In this document: positions 46,287-55,913 of the stretch, in pieces
Layout of the letters: each line of letters starts with the position of its first letter
Position numbering within the stretch: the first letter of the stretch is position 1
NCBI GenBank assembly: GCA_947652605.1
Contig: OX393576.1
Location: 50,568,966-50,632,965, forward strand
Direction of reading: 5' to 3'
Length of the DNA: 64,000 nt
From: Elmis aenea
Taxonomy: Eukaryota; Arthropoda; Insecta; Coleoptera; Elmidae
Program-made: the position numbers and the translations under genes
Notes under the pieces: generated by a model
What the model was told of the DNA's origin: nothing
Databases searched by the model: none
What the model saw: the letters and a program-made list of their open reading frames with translations, nothing else

Positions 46287-46881
46287 TATACCATTAGATG
46301 CGCAATAATTTTATATTTTTATTGGTACCGCCTTTCCTGTAAATTTAATTGGCGAGCAGGAATCCACGAAAACGTTCAAAACAATGTTAGACTTCTTGTT
46401 CGAGCTTGCAAGTATGGACACCCGGTTGAATAGCAAACTATTTAATATTTTAGCTGTATGTTATTTAGTAGAATAACGTATTATACGCTTTACAGGTAAC
46501 ACATACAATTATACACCATAAAACTTATCAACTTATAGCAAACATATTTAAGATGACGCCCACAAGAAATTAAAAAATTACTATCGCATCTCAAAAGCTA
46601 AGCAAGTTGGGTTGGATAATTTCAACGCCATGCGATTAAGACTCTTCTTTGCTAATTCAACCATCCTTGTATCTTCAACGGTTTGCGATTTTCCTATTTT
46701 CATCACGTTGAAACGCACACTCGACATATTTATACCTTCACTCGATGAAGAAAAAATAGTTGTGATCTATTTCTACGAGGTTCGGGGTTGACCTATACTG
46801 ATGGCATTTATGACTTGCTTAATCATAACGAACTTTTATTAAACCTTGCGTATTATTTTGTTAAAGGTATGTACATATTTA
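46287..46881. other. Spacer with a foldback relic at 46640-46700
   Basis: The reverse complement of about 46645-46700 carries GATACAAGGATGGTTGAATT, the shared subterminal block, without TIR ends. Nothing else recognised. Confidence 0.45.
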
Positions 46882-47136
46882 CCGAGCTCGGTGGCTGGTT
46901 GGTCTGCAACCTAGCGAGTAAAGTCGGGAGGCGTGGGTTCGAATCCCGCGGCCGTCTGTCATCGTAGGGGTTTCAGGTGGTTTCCCCTACCTACTATAGG
47001 CAAATACTGTGAGAGTACTTCCACCTACTCTCTACCCGACTCACCTAATCCTAGTTCCCTCCTCCTCCACTTCGGTGATTAGCCATAGCAGCAAAAACAT
47101 GCCGAAGTAAAACAAATCAGATAAAAAAAATAAAAA
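46882..47136 (+). mobile_element. tRNA-derived SINE with target duplication
   Basis: Short retroposon transcribed by RNA polymerase III. The head is tRNA-like: box A TGGCTGGTTGG (46892-46902) and a perfect box B GGTTCGAATCC (46936-46946), 44 bases apart as in tRNA genes. The body continues with GGTTTCCCCTACC and CCACTTCGGTGATTAGCC and ends in an A-rich tail (AAAAAAAATAAAAA). A 13-bp duplication ATGTACATATTTA flanks it perfectly (46869-46881 and 47137-47149), indicating LINE-driven insertion and a young age. The parental tRNA species could not be decided by eye. Confidence 0.93.
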
Positions 47137-47292
47137 ATGTACATATTTAAGTATTATACGGCGCTGCAATTATCAATGTAATTATATAAAATTTAATGCT
47201 AATAAGTTTATTATTAGTTTAAAACTTTAATTTTTTGCATATTTTAAAGGTTGCCCTTTACTTCAGGCACACGGCTAAATTCAAACCGTGCA

Positions 47293-47490
47293 TACTGCAT
47301 AGGAAAATGTGGGTCAAGTGATCCTGTTGATTAACATTTTTACTTTAACTTTGATCATTGTTGCGTGATATAATTGCTCTACAAAATATATACTGCATAG
47401 GGAAATGTATGTCAAGTGATCCTGTTGATTTAATTTTGTACTTTAAATTTGATCTTTGTTGCATGATATAATTGCTCTGCAAAATATATA
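47293..47490 (+). repeat. Tandem duplication of a 98-bp unit
   Basis: Two adjacent copies starting TACTGCATAGG at 47293 and 47391 and ending CAAAATATA. They include GTCAAGTGATCCTGTTGATT and GATATAATTGCTCT in both. A few substitutions separate them. No coding potential. Confidence 0.92.
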
Positions 47491-48565
47491 CAGGTTAGGT
47501 ACTTTTCCTACACATATTTGTCACGCAACACTGTTTCTACTTATGTTGGTTTAATGCAGTTTCATGCGACTATGTATATAACATAAATTTTATAATTAAT
47601 ATTTGCTATAAAGAGATTTTAATCAGCTGTGTCAAAACAATCGACTCGTTGATATGGTAAGCAGTTTTCACTCTATAAAACTTGAAAATGTTAACAGTCA
47701 GGTGTTTTTCAAGTGTCGCAATCGACTTCGTATATGTGTAGATCACTTATATGAATAAAGAATACTTAAAAAAAAAAAAAACAAATATTAAGAATTAAAA
47801 TATTTTATGAAGGTATACGAGTAGGTATGTTTCAATGTAGAAATTGTAATTCGTAAAAAAAAATAATTCAAAATGAAAATGTTTGCACAAACGAAACTTC
47901 TTTTGAAATAAAACAACAAACTATTTAGATAATAACATACATTCAGTGCCTACTTATTGAATTATCTAGGAATATAATTTTACAGAAGTAGCAACTGGTT
48001 CGAAATAATGACATTTTAAAAATCGTCTACATGTAGTAGTACATCTTTATATAGAAAATTTAAAGAATTCTAATCGCGGTTCTCACCTCTCAGGTTTCAG
48101 CCCGGAGACTTCGGTTTTTAGTAGGTACAAATCTCCGGGCTCCGGTTTTATAAAAAAAAAAAAACTCCGGGTGGAATAATTATTTTTTAATGTGTTTTTT
48201 TTTGTATTTCTTAAAACTCTAATAAATAATAAATTCTAAGTTAAATAGACTTTTCTTTAATAACTCCCAGTATGTTTTCGCTAAATAAAAAAGTTTGTAG
48301 GATATAAGAATAGTAAAATTACTTCTTTATTATTATTATAAAAAGTCAAAAATTTTTAGATAAAGATAGAATTATAACTTTCTTGCTTTTTCTTTTAATT
48401 GTTTTAAAATTACCGCTGTCTACCTTCATAGCCTACTTGAAAATATTACGTTGCTCTGATTATTAACATTAAAATCGCGATATCTCGGAAAATATAAATT
48501 TTAGGTATAAAACAGGTTTAACGTTTCTGACGGACAAATACATTTTCTTTTAGACCGTGTAAAAA
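47491..48565. other. No gene seen
   Basis: A+T-rich; a short G+C-rich stretch at 48095-48175 with repeated CTCCGGG/CCCGGAG words forms a weak hairpin and may be a worn MITE. Confidence 0.4.
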
Positions 48566-48977
48566 TAGTTATTTATGTATCAAGGCCAAAAAGTGTAACT
48601 TTTTCGGCCACGTCTGGTTTGCTGGCCGAGACGTAGTCGAGGCCAGCAAACAGGCAAGGCCGAAAAAGTACGTTTTGGCCGAGGTGCATATTACATTTTT
48701 TTGTGCGATCGAATTAAAAATAATTAAAATTTTTAGTAATTTTCCAAATTATAGGTTAGAAACTACGTGACATTCTGTCACTGACAGATAACGGCGTATG
48801 TACTGCATTACCGGCCCTCTCCTTAGCAACGGCCGTAAAAGTTACTTTTTCGGCCGTTGTTAAGGGTAACGGCCTGAAAAGTAACTTTTACGGCCGTTGC
48901 TAAGGATAGGGCCGGTAATGCAGTACTTTATGGTTGCTAACGCGTCCGTCAAACAGCTGTTTCTAGTACGATCGCAC
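48566..48977 (+). repeat. Multi-hairpin repeat, copy 3 of 3
   Basis: Same boundaries as the others: TAGTTATTTATGTATCAAGG to GTACGATCGCAC, AAAA outside both ends. It contains the extra hairpin (CTGGTTTGCTGGCC with GGCCAGCAAACAGG) that copy 1 lacks. The short frame across its right end is a by-product. Confidence 0.88.
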
Positions 48978-49097
48978 AAAAAATATAGTGTGTACTGTGT
49001 AGTATTTAAAAAAATATTTGATTCAGTTTTTTCGTTATATCACGCAACCCATGTAATTTTTAAACAAAACAAGATCTTGTTTAAAATACACTCCTAA

Positions 49098-49726
49098 GCG
49101 CCCCTGCACACGAGCGTCAAGTTGACGCGCAATCCATTTCGTGACGCGCGGGTGTTATCGCTGGACCCTGCACACGGCGGCTTCAATTTCTCGCTCGCCG
49201 CGGCCCACAGTTCAGTTTGACATGCACCAGCCTATCCTTTGACGCGCGATGTGGCAGATCTCGCGCGTCTAAAAATTATCGCGCGTCAGCGTACCATCGC
49301 GCGTCTATTTACCACTCGTGTGCAGTCGCCAATATAGTTTAGCGCCCCTGCACACGAGCGTCAAGTTGACGCGCGATACATTTCGTGACGCGCGGGTGTT
49401 ATCGCTGGACCCTGCACACGGCGGCGTCAATTTCTTGCTCGCCGCGGCTCATAGTTCAGTTTGACATGCACCAGCCTATCCTTTGACGCGCGATGTGGCA
49501 GATCTCGCGCGTCTATAAATTATCGCGCGTCAGTTCGTACCATCGCGCGTCTATTTACCGCTCGTGTGCAGTCGCCAATATAGTTTAATGTAAAGCCAAG
49601 ACGCGCGAACATTTATCGCGGGATATCGCGCGTCAGCTTGACGCTCGTGTGAAGGGGCGCTTAATGTAAAGCCAAGACGCGCGAACATTTATCGCGGGCT
49701 ATATTGACGCTCGTGTGCAGGGGCGC
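49098..49726. mobile_element. CpG-rich PIF/Harbinger-like MITE, outer copy
   Basis: Left end GCGCCCCTGCACACGAGCG, right end the reverse complement form TCGTGTGCAGGGGCGC, flanked by TAA on both sides (49095-49097 and 49727-49729). A 3-bp TWA duplication and a GC-rich GGC/GCG..CACACG terminus are typical of PIF/Harbinger MITEs. Many GACGCGCG words. Interrupted by a second copy of the same family (49342-49660); without it the element is about 307 bp. Confidence 0.88.
49342..49660. mobile_element. CpG-rich PIF/Harbinger-like MITE, inner copy
   Basis: Same family and orientation as the outer element: GCGCCCCTGCACACGAGCG to TGTGAAGGGGCGC, flanked by TTA (49339-49341 and 49661-49663). The outer element's sequence continues across it (ATAGT-TTA-ATGTAAAG). 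Non-coding. Confidence 0.88.
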
Positions 49727-49729
49727 TAA

Positions 49730-49819
49730 ATAGCTAACTTTTGTCCCATTTAACCAACCTTGTATTTTCGTTATTTACGGAGATAGCGTTAGTGCCCCAT
49801 GGAAAAGTGAAACACCCTG
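49730..49819 (-). mobile_element. Right end of a foldback element
   Basis: CACCCTG followed by TATA at 49819. In reverse complement: CAGGGTGTTTCAC, then GCTATCTCCGTAAATAACG and GGTTGGTTAAATGG, the shared subterminal block. The left arm is absent; the CpG-rich MITE lies where it would start. Confidence 0.55.
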
Positions 49820-51880
49820 TATACATGGTGCTCTATTGAAAATTTCAAAGTTTGAGTCCGTTTCAGGTTGAACCGAAGGTCCTATTCCAACCTCAATATT
49901 TTCATTAAATTCGGAACATACTATAACGGTCAAATACCAAATTTCATTGTAATATTTTCAACAGTGTTCTAGATATTTGGTTGGTTCCATACTTTTGCGC
50001 AGCACCGTATATATTTTAAATAATAAAAAAAGTTAAATAGTGTTTTTTTCTTCGACAAAATGCACATGCGTTTTTTTTTTTTAATCAAAATCTTCGGGTT
50101 AGCATTGACCAAAAGGTGGTAACTGTGATTCTAATATACAAAATATTCAAAACTATATTACTGAAAAACGACTATAAAAAAATTACAATCAATGAAAAAG
50201 TTAAAACAAATTTCATGCACACCCGGTACAAGTAAATAGTTTGTAATTTGCCAAAGATTAACAAGTAAATATAATTAATTTATTGTGATTTACCAAATTT
50301 TAAAAAACAAACAGTTTTTAATATAAAAATACATCTCATATATCATGTAATTAGCCGCAGTTTTTATATATTAAAAATTTATTGTAATAAGTTTTAGCTC
50401 AAAAACTAACCGAATTTTTTTAAATGTGATTTTATTTCTATGATATGTAAAACTAATACAAAAAAAAACACAATATGAATGACCTACATTCTTGTTTTTA
50501 AAAAAGCTGACCCAGTAATATATAAACAGTTTTTTGTGGCTTTATAAAGGACCATTTTTAATGGACCACCATATTGGTTTTGTGTTCTGCAATAATTCTA
50601 TCTTCATTTTGTGTTTTTATGTTTTAAAATATTTTATACATTTTTATAAATTTGTTTGTTGTTTGAGATACCCGGAACTTTATTTTTTACGACAAACAGG
50701 TCAAACCACTAAAATATTGCATGTTGCGGTGAGGCCATCAAGTATTAACATCGTTTTCTTTTCATTATATTATAAAGCAAATTATATCTGCAAGTTGTAC
50801 CTACTTATACAACTGTTTTCGCCATCACCTTAGCAACCTGCAAGGCCTTGGGAATTAATTATTTGAGCAGCTAGATAACCAGTCAATTTGGTTGCTAGTT
50901 CCGATTTTCCTGTTCTTCGTTACAGGTCAAGGTGTGCTGTATCCAGCTTTAAGTACATTGACTTTTAGATTTTGTTAAATAGGAGTATATTATAAAACCA
51001 TGCAGAATTTTAGCTTTGAGAGTTGAGTTCTCCATACAAATCGATCGATTGTGCGAAGTGCTCAGAGGCGGATTGCACTCAAATTTTCTACAGCCAAAAC
51101 AGTTCTAATACGAAAACATTAAGTATTTTAAATAAAATTTGATGTTCCAATACAAATACCATGAAGAGTTTAAAAAGTTTATTACGTAAAAGAGCAATAT
51201 GTAATTTTTCCAACTCTTTTATCATAGATATACTAGGTTTGTTAATTTGTTACAAAAATCTACTTTTAATCCATAACATCGAATTATATTTCTGTTAAGT
51301 AAAATAGTGTGTGCAAAAAAAAAATTAAGAAAAAATATGAAGGTATTTATTACATGACAAAAAATATCATTTAATTTAATAATGCAATAGCTTTATTTCG
51401 TTTCGTTTGCAAAAATTTATAAATACAGTTTGTTTTGAGTTGCATATCTTACTTACTAACACGCATTGTCTACAAATATACCGTTGAGCTCCGTTATTAT
51501 AAACAAATACAGTTGTTTTCGTGTCACTCATTAATATTAAAACAACAATAGATAACCTAAAAAATGCTACGATAAAAAAACTTGTATTAATTATGTGGAA
51601 TTTTTCCAGTTAATTTGTAAGATTAAAAAAATGGGCGAAGGCCAGTTTATACGTTACCCCATAAAACAATAAAATAATCTGCATTGTTCACAATCCTTCC
51701 GTTGTTTAAACGTAACGAAGCACAATAATTTGCAGGATTATCACATAAAATATTTCGCGTTGTATTATGTTTAATTTGATTATATTTTACATTAATTTTT
51801 AATGTGGATGAAATTTTGTTTCATTTTTTATTAGTTCTAATTTTTTTTAAATGCGTTGAAGTTGTGACTATACTTAAGAA
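49820..51880. other. No gene seen
   Basis: A+T-rich; the frame 50534-50833 has no recognisable domain. Nothing else noted. Confidence 0.4.
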
Positions 51881-51959
51881 CAGAGATACCCAAAGTGTGG
51901 GTCGCGAGTTGAGTTGGAGTGGGTCGCGGAAAATATTAAAGGATAAGAGTAGTTTAAAT

Positions 51960-52230
51960 CAGTTTCTCAAACTATGGGTCGCGACCCAAAATTGGGTCGC
52001 GTTAAATTTTTATTGGGTCGCGAAACGGAACTGTTTTTATAAAAATACAAAGAAAAGTAAAATCAATAAATAAAAATTTCTATTTCTGTTTTAAAATGCT
52101 TTAAAATGACAGTTCTATAGGTATTTTTCAAAACTTTTCTTGCGTGGATGGAGACCTCCTTCCCTATGGGCCGTACTCTCATTTCTAGAAAATGATTTGC
52201 GTCGCGTGTTTAAAAGTTTGAGAAACGCTG
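51960..52230. mobile_element. hAT MITE nested in the hAT
   Basis: Left end CAGTTTCTCAAACTATGG then GTCGCGACCC; right end reverse-complemented CAGCGTTTCTCAAACTTTTA then ACACGCGACGC. Flanking octamers GTTTAAAT and GTTCAGTT agree in 5 of 8. The GTCGCG words echo the host hAT, suggesting the two families are related. Confidence 0.8.
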
Positions 52231-52420
52231 GTTCAGTTGAAGATCACATGAGAATTACTATTTCTGTCTAGTTACTCAGTTTGCAGATATATATTAAATC
52301 GGTTTTAAAAAGCCGAGCGAAGTAATGTTTTTGAATAGACCAAACGATTACGCAAAGTTTGCATGATGGGAAGTGTTTTCTTAAGCTCACTTATGTGACA
52401 GTAATTAGGTTGAGGAGTAA

Positions 52421-52562
52421 ATGGTGCCTGTCCACGTGAGAGTAAACTACTCTCGATAGCAGCGTCGGCAAGGATACAGCCAATCGCGAGTTACTCTCAG
52501 GGGCTGTATCCTTGGCGACGCTGCTATCGAGAGTAGTTTACTCTCACGTGGACATGCACCAT
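52421..52562. mobile_element. 142-bp foldback MITE in the mariner terminal repeat
   Basis: Begins ATGGTGCCTGTCCACGTGAG and ends with its reverse complement; arms of about 60 bp include AAACTACTCTCGATAGCAGC. TAA on both sides (52418-52420 and 52563-52565) is a 3-bp TWA-type duplication as made by PIF/Harbinger. It is one of the few G+C-balanced stretches in the window. Confidence 0.88.
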
Positions 52563-52738
52563 TAAGTCATTGCCGTTTATTTTAAAATTGAAAATTGCCG
52601 CCAAAAAAGAATGTTTTGGCAAATATTATGTCATTCGAAAGCGAAATATTTCATCTACACGCTAGTGTTTTTAGAATTTAGGGTTGATTAAATTTGTTTT
52701 TTTGGAGGGTTTAAAATGGAATGACAATTTTAAAAAAA

Positions 52739-53716
52739 ATGAGCATTTTTGACATTTTATGTTTATGCTATTCGCTTCAATCGAGACGGGAAGGATGCGA
52801 AAGCCGTCAAAGCTGCTCGCTAAATTTATGCTGTGTACGGAGAAGATGCTAATCCAGAAAGAACGGCTCGATGGTGGTTTTCACACTTCTAAAAGGGCAA
52901 TTTTAACCTTGAGGACGCGGCACGTTTGATGAAGATCGGTTGAACCAGCTTCTCCATGAAAATCCGCGTCAATCGGCCAGACAATTGGCTGAACGATTGA
53001 CGTGTGATCCAAAAACTGTATTGAACCATTTTCATTCGATGGGGACAGTCCAAAAACTCGGCGCATGGGTTCCACACGCTTTGAACGTAAACAACAACGT
53101 TCCACGATTGCCACCGGTTTGCTTGCTCGTCACAAAGGCTACTCATGGTCACAACAAAGATTTCTTTACCGTATCGTTACCTGCGATTAAACATGGTGTG
53201 TTTACGTCAACATGAAACAGCGAAAAGAATGACTCAGTCGTCAGTCCCAATAAACAAGCAACACCGCGAGCAAAACAAGAACATCATCCTCGGAAGACGA
53301 TGCTGTGTGTCTGGTGGGATTGAACAGGTATCATTCACTATGAACTTCTTGCGAAAAACGAAACTGTCAATGCAGAACTCTACGTTCAACAAATGCATCG
53401 ACTCAACGAAGCGATCTGATCGACGTTGGCGTTCTTCTGCAACACGACAACGCTCGTCCTCACATAGCCAATATGACAAAAACCGCCATCAGTTGGGAAC
53501 TCCTGCCGCATCCGCTATATTTTCCGGATTTGAAACCATTGAATTTCCATCTTTTCCGATCGCTCTCCAACAATTTCCGCGTCGTTTCGTTCAATAATGA
53601 CGTGAAATTGAGAACCTGGTTGGGCGAATTCTTCAAGTCACGACCAAAGGCATCGAAAAACTTGTTGACCGTTGTGAAGAACTAAATAACGACGGAGAAT
53701 ACATTATTGATTAAAT
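52739..53716 (+). pseudogene. mariner transposase (mellifera-like), heavily mutated
   Basis: Plus strand, read through several frames: FNRDGKDAKAVKAAR, stop, IYAVYGEDANPERTARWWFS (N-terminal helix-turn-helix), NQLLHENPRQSARQLAERL, HFHSMGTVQKLGAWVPHAL, then FLYRIVTCD, stop, TWCVYVNMKQRKE (first catalytic Asp region), LLQHDNARPHIA (second Asp) and HPLYFPDLKPLNFHLFRSLS (third Asp present, neighbours changed from SPDLAPSDYH), ending GIEKLVDRCEELNNDGEYII and D, stop. The order and length (about 340 codons) are those of mariner transposases. Many stops and frameshifts: long dead. Differs from the 11.7 kb mariner, so two lineages are present. Confidence 0.92.
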
Positions 53717-53879
53717 TTCTTATTGTTCAGGTTAAAAATATATTTTTTTTTATTTTGATAAAAACGGCAATAATTTATTCCTCCACCCAATATTCTCGAA
53801 ATTAAATGTACTAAATTTATAATTACAATGAATGTACGAAGCTAATAGATATATTTAAAGTAGGTACATGGTTTTGATA

Positions 53880-54420
53880 AAATTCGAGGTTTTACAAAAA
53901 AACTTTATTTATGGAAAAAGGAAATCAAACACCGAAAGTTTGATTGTTTCAAGATATTCGAAACTATTATCATTGAAAATGAAGTGACATCAGCTGACGA
54001 CTTAATCTCTGTAATAGTTGCACATCTGCAATCGTTGAAAGGAAGTTTTGAATATTATTTCCGTAAAGATATAAAAAATTGTGAGAAAAACACCTGGATT
54101 GTAAATCAATATCAGAGTGATGATGTGACTGCTGCTATATCTACGAAGACAAACGAAGATCTAATCGGTTTGTCCGAAGACACAAATTTTGATCGTAAAA
54201 ATTAAAACACTTTTGACTATCAGTTCAAAACTGGTATCCAACTCTTTCTACCGCAGCTTTAAGATTGCTGATTCCTTTTAATGAATGTGTGAAATTATAT
54301 TTTCGGCAACGATATGTATTAAAAATATCACGAAATAAACTTTAATTATCGAAACAACTTGCGTCTGAAAATAAAACATATATCAATGTTGACATCAGCA
54401 AAAATAGAAAACAAATCCAA
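53880..54420 (+). pseudogene. hAT transposase C-terminal half (ZBED5-like)
   Basis: Open to 54205: KKLYLWKKEIKHRKFDCFKI, FETIIIENEVTSADDLISVI, VAHLQSLKGSFEYYFRKDI and NTWIVNQYQSDD, as in ZBED5/FAM200-like hAT transposases (F..KL.LW......F..F..........I...L..L...F..YFP....NEWI..P). After the stop, in changing frames: a FW..V...YP..S-like stretch, LRLLIPFNECVKLYF and YRNNLRLKI, the degraded dimerisation region (...YRNRL...). The catalytic N-terminal half is missing or replaced by the mariner insertion. Confidence 0.75.
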
Positions 54421-54631
54421 TCTTTACATACACCTCATTATGTATGTGATAACTAAATTAATATTTTAATTAAGTGTATCCAGTAAAAATGTAAGTCTAG
54501 AAAAGCGATATTTTTTAATAAACACATTTCTTTTTAAAATACCCATTAACGAATTGGTCGCAACCTCGCAACCCATAAAAGTTTGGGAAGCTCTGCTTTA
54601 GAAAACAAAAATTGGGTATAAGTATTATTAT

Positions 54632-55898
54632 ATGTAGAGAATAACGGGAAAGTGGTCATCAAGTACATCAGCTAAATATTTCGAGTCTTTATTGGACTTT
54701 TCATCAGTAGCTACAACATTACAGAGCTGATATAAGTACAATTCTTTTTAATTATATAAAGTACAGGGTGGCCTATTTTCGATGCCCATACACGGTATCT
54801 CGGTTATTATCAGAGATAGAAAAAAACTAAGTACCTACGTAGTCTCGATTTCTCTTTTCGAGAGAAATTCATTGCCGTAAACAGATTTTTGATATCTTTT
54901 TAATTTTCGAAATATAGCCAAAAAGCGATTTTTGGCACTTTAAGAAAATGTTAAATATCTCGTTTAAACGAAAGGTAAAAAAAAAACTTTTAAAACATAT
55001 ATGTCATGGTTTTTTGTCCTTAATATCTTAATAAGATAGCGATATTCAATTTTTTTTTACTCATACGAATGTCGATATATTACACCTAACTTTCTTATTT
55101 TAAATGGCAACCATAGTTGCCTTCGTCATAAATCGAAAGCTAATTTTATTGCGCTTTTCAAAAATATAATTTGCTTATGGTTGCTATTTAAAATAAGAAA
55201 GTTAGGTGTAATATATCGATATTTATATGAGTATAAAAAATTGAATATCGCTATCTTATTAAGGACAAAAAAAACATGCCCAAAAAGGTTTTAAAGTTTT
55301 TTTCTATCTTTTCGTTTAAGCGAGATATTTAACATTTCTGAAAAGTGCCAAAAATCAGCTTTTGGCTGTATTTCGAAAATTAAAAAAGATATAAAAAATC
55401 TGGTTACGGTAATGAATTCTTCTCGAAAAAATAAATCGAGACTACGTACTTAGTTTTTTTCTATCTCTGATAATAACCGAGATACCCTGTATGGGCATCG
55501 AAAATAGGCCACCCTGTCTGTGCATAACATGTGAAAATATTAATTTTAATTTAAATACTCACCGATGAGCGAGGTTAATTAAACGCAATAATATGATAAA
55601 CATACTTGAAGTTCAGGACGAAACGTTAAAATTGGTAAAATTTCGTTCTGAACTTCAAGTATGGTTATCGTATTATTGCGATTAATTAACCTCGCTCATC
55701 GGCGAGCATTTAAATTTCAATAAATATTTTCACATGTTAAGTACTTTACAAATTAAAAAGAATTTTTTGATACTGTACTTATACCAGCATTGTAATTTTG
55801 TAGCTACTGATGAAGAGTCCAATAAAGACTCGTAATATTTAGCTGATATAAAGAGTATTCTTTATACCTCATGACCACTTTCCTGTTATTCTCTACAT
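54632..55898. mobile_element. Large palindrome with 8-bp target duplication, interrupted by a foldback
   Basis: Left end ATGTAGAGAATAACGGGAAA then GTGGTCAT; the right end is the reverse complement with few changes. Flanks ATTATTAT (54624-54631) and ATCATTAT (55899-55906) agree in 7 of 8, as in hAT or P-type elements. The left arm is split by 54764-55516. The centre (about 55600-55650) pairs GAACTTCAAGTATGG with its complement. Confidence 0.82.
54764..55516. mobile_element. Foldback element, family E, almost perfect palindrome
   Basis: Starts CAGGGTGGCCTATTTTCG and ends with its reverse complement. TA precedes; TC follows (one change). Subterminal block: GGTATCTCGGTTATTATCAG then AGATAG. The centre pairs TAAATGGCAACCATAGTTGC with GGTTGCTATTTAAAATAAG-type sequence. 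The host palindrome's arm continues on both sides (AAAGTA ... AACATGTG), so the insertion is certain. No coding part. Confidence 0.93.
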
Positions 55899-55913
55899 AT
55901 CATTATTGATTGG

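Larger units (their letters stand above)
52405..53790 (+). mobile_element. mariner element, full length, split at its left end
   Basis: Right end, reverse-complemented: TTGGGTGGAGGAATAAATTA then TTGCCGTTT, next to TA (53791-53792). The left end reads TTAGGTTGAGGAGTAA, is interrupted by the 142-bp foldback, and continues GTCATTGCCGTTT. Joined, the two parts match the right end well. TA lies at 52402-52403. Without the insertion the element is about 1.24 kb, normal for mariner. Confidence 0.9.
51881..54595 (+). mobile_element. hAT transposon (ZBED5-like lineage) with three nested insertions
   Basis: Left end CAGAGATACCCAAAGTGTGG with GGTCGCGAG; right end reverse-complemented CAGAGCTTCCCAAACTTTTA with GGTTGCGAGG. 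Flanking octamers CTTAAGAA (51873-51880) and CTTTAGAA (54596-54603) match in 7 of 8. It contains a MITE (51960-52230), a mariner (52405-53790) with a foldback in its left end, and remnants of its own transposase (53880-54420). Confidence 0.9.

Noticed and set aside
44590..46433. Mirror-image open frames starting MQLFSNLTDLVSLTVSK at both ends of the 44.8 kb element
   Set aside because: They are the same arm sequence read inward from each inverted repeat; no family resemblance.
53145..53597. 150-codon open frame as a separate gene
   Set aside because: It is partly in the wrong frame of the mariner transposase; the true reading (LLQHDNARPHIA and others) lies in a neighbouring frame.
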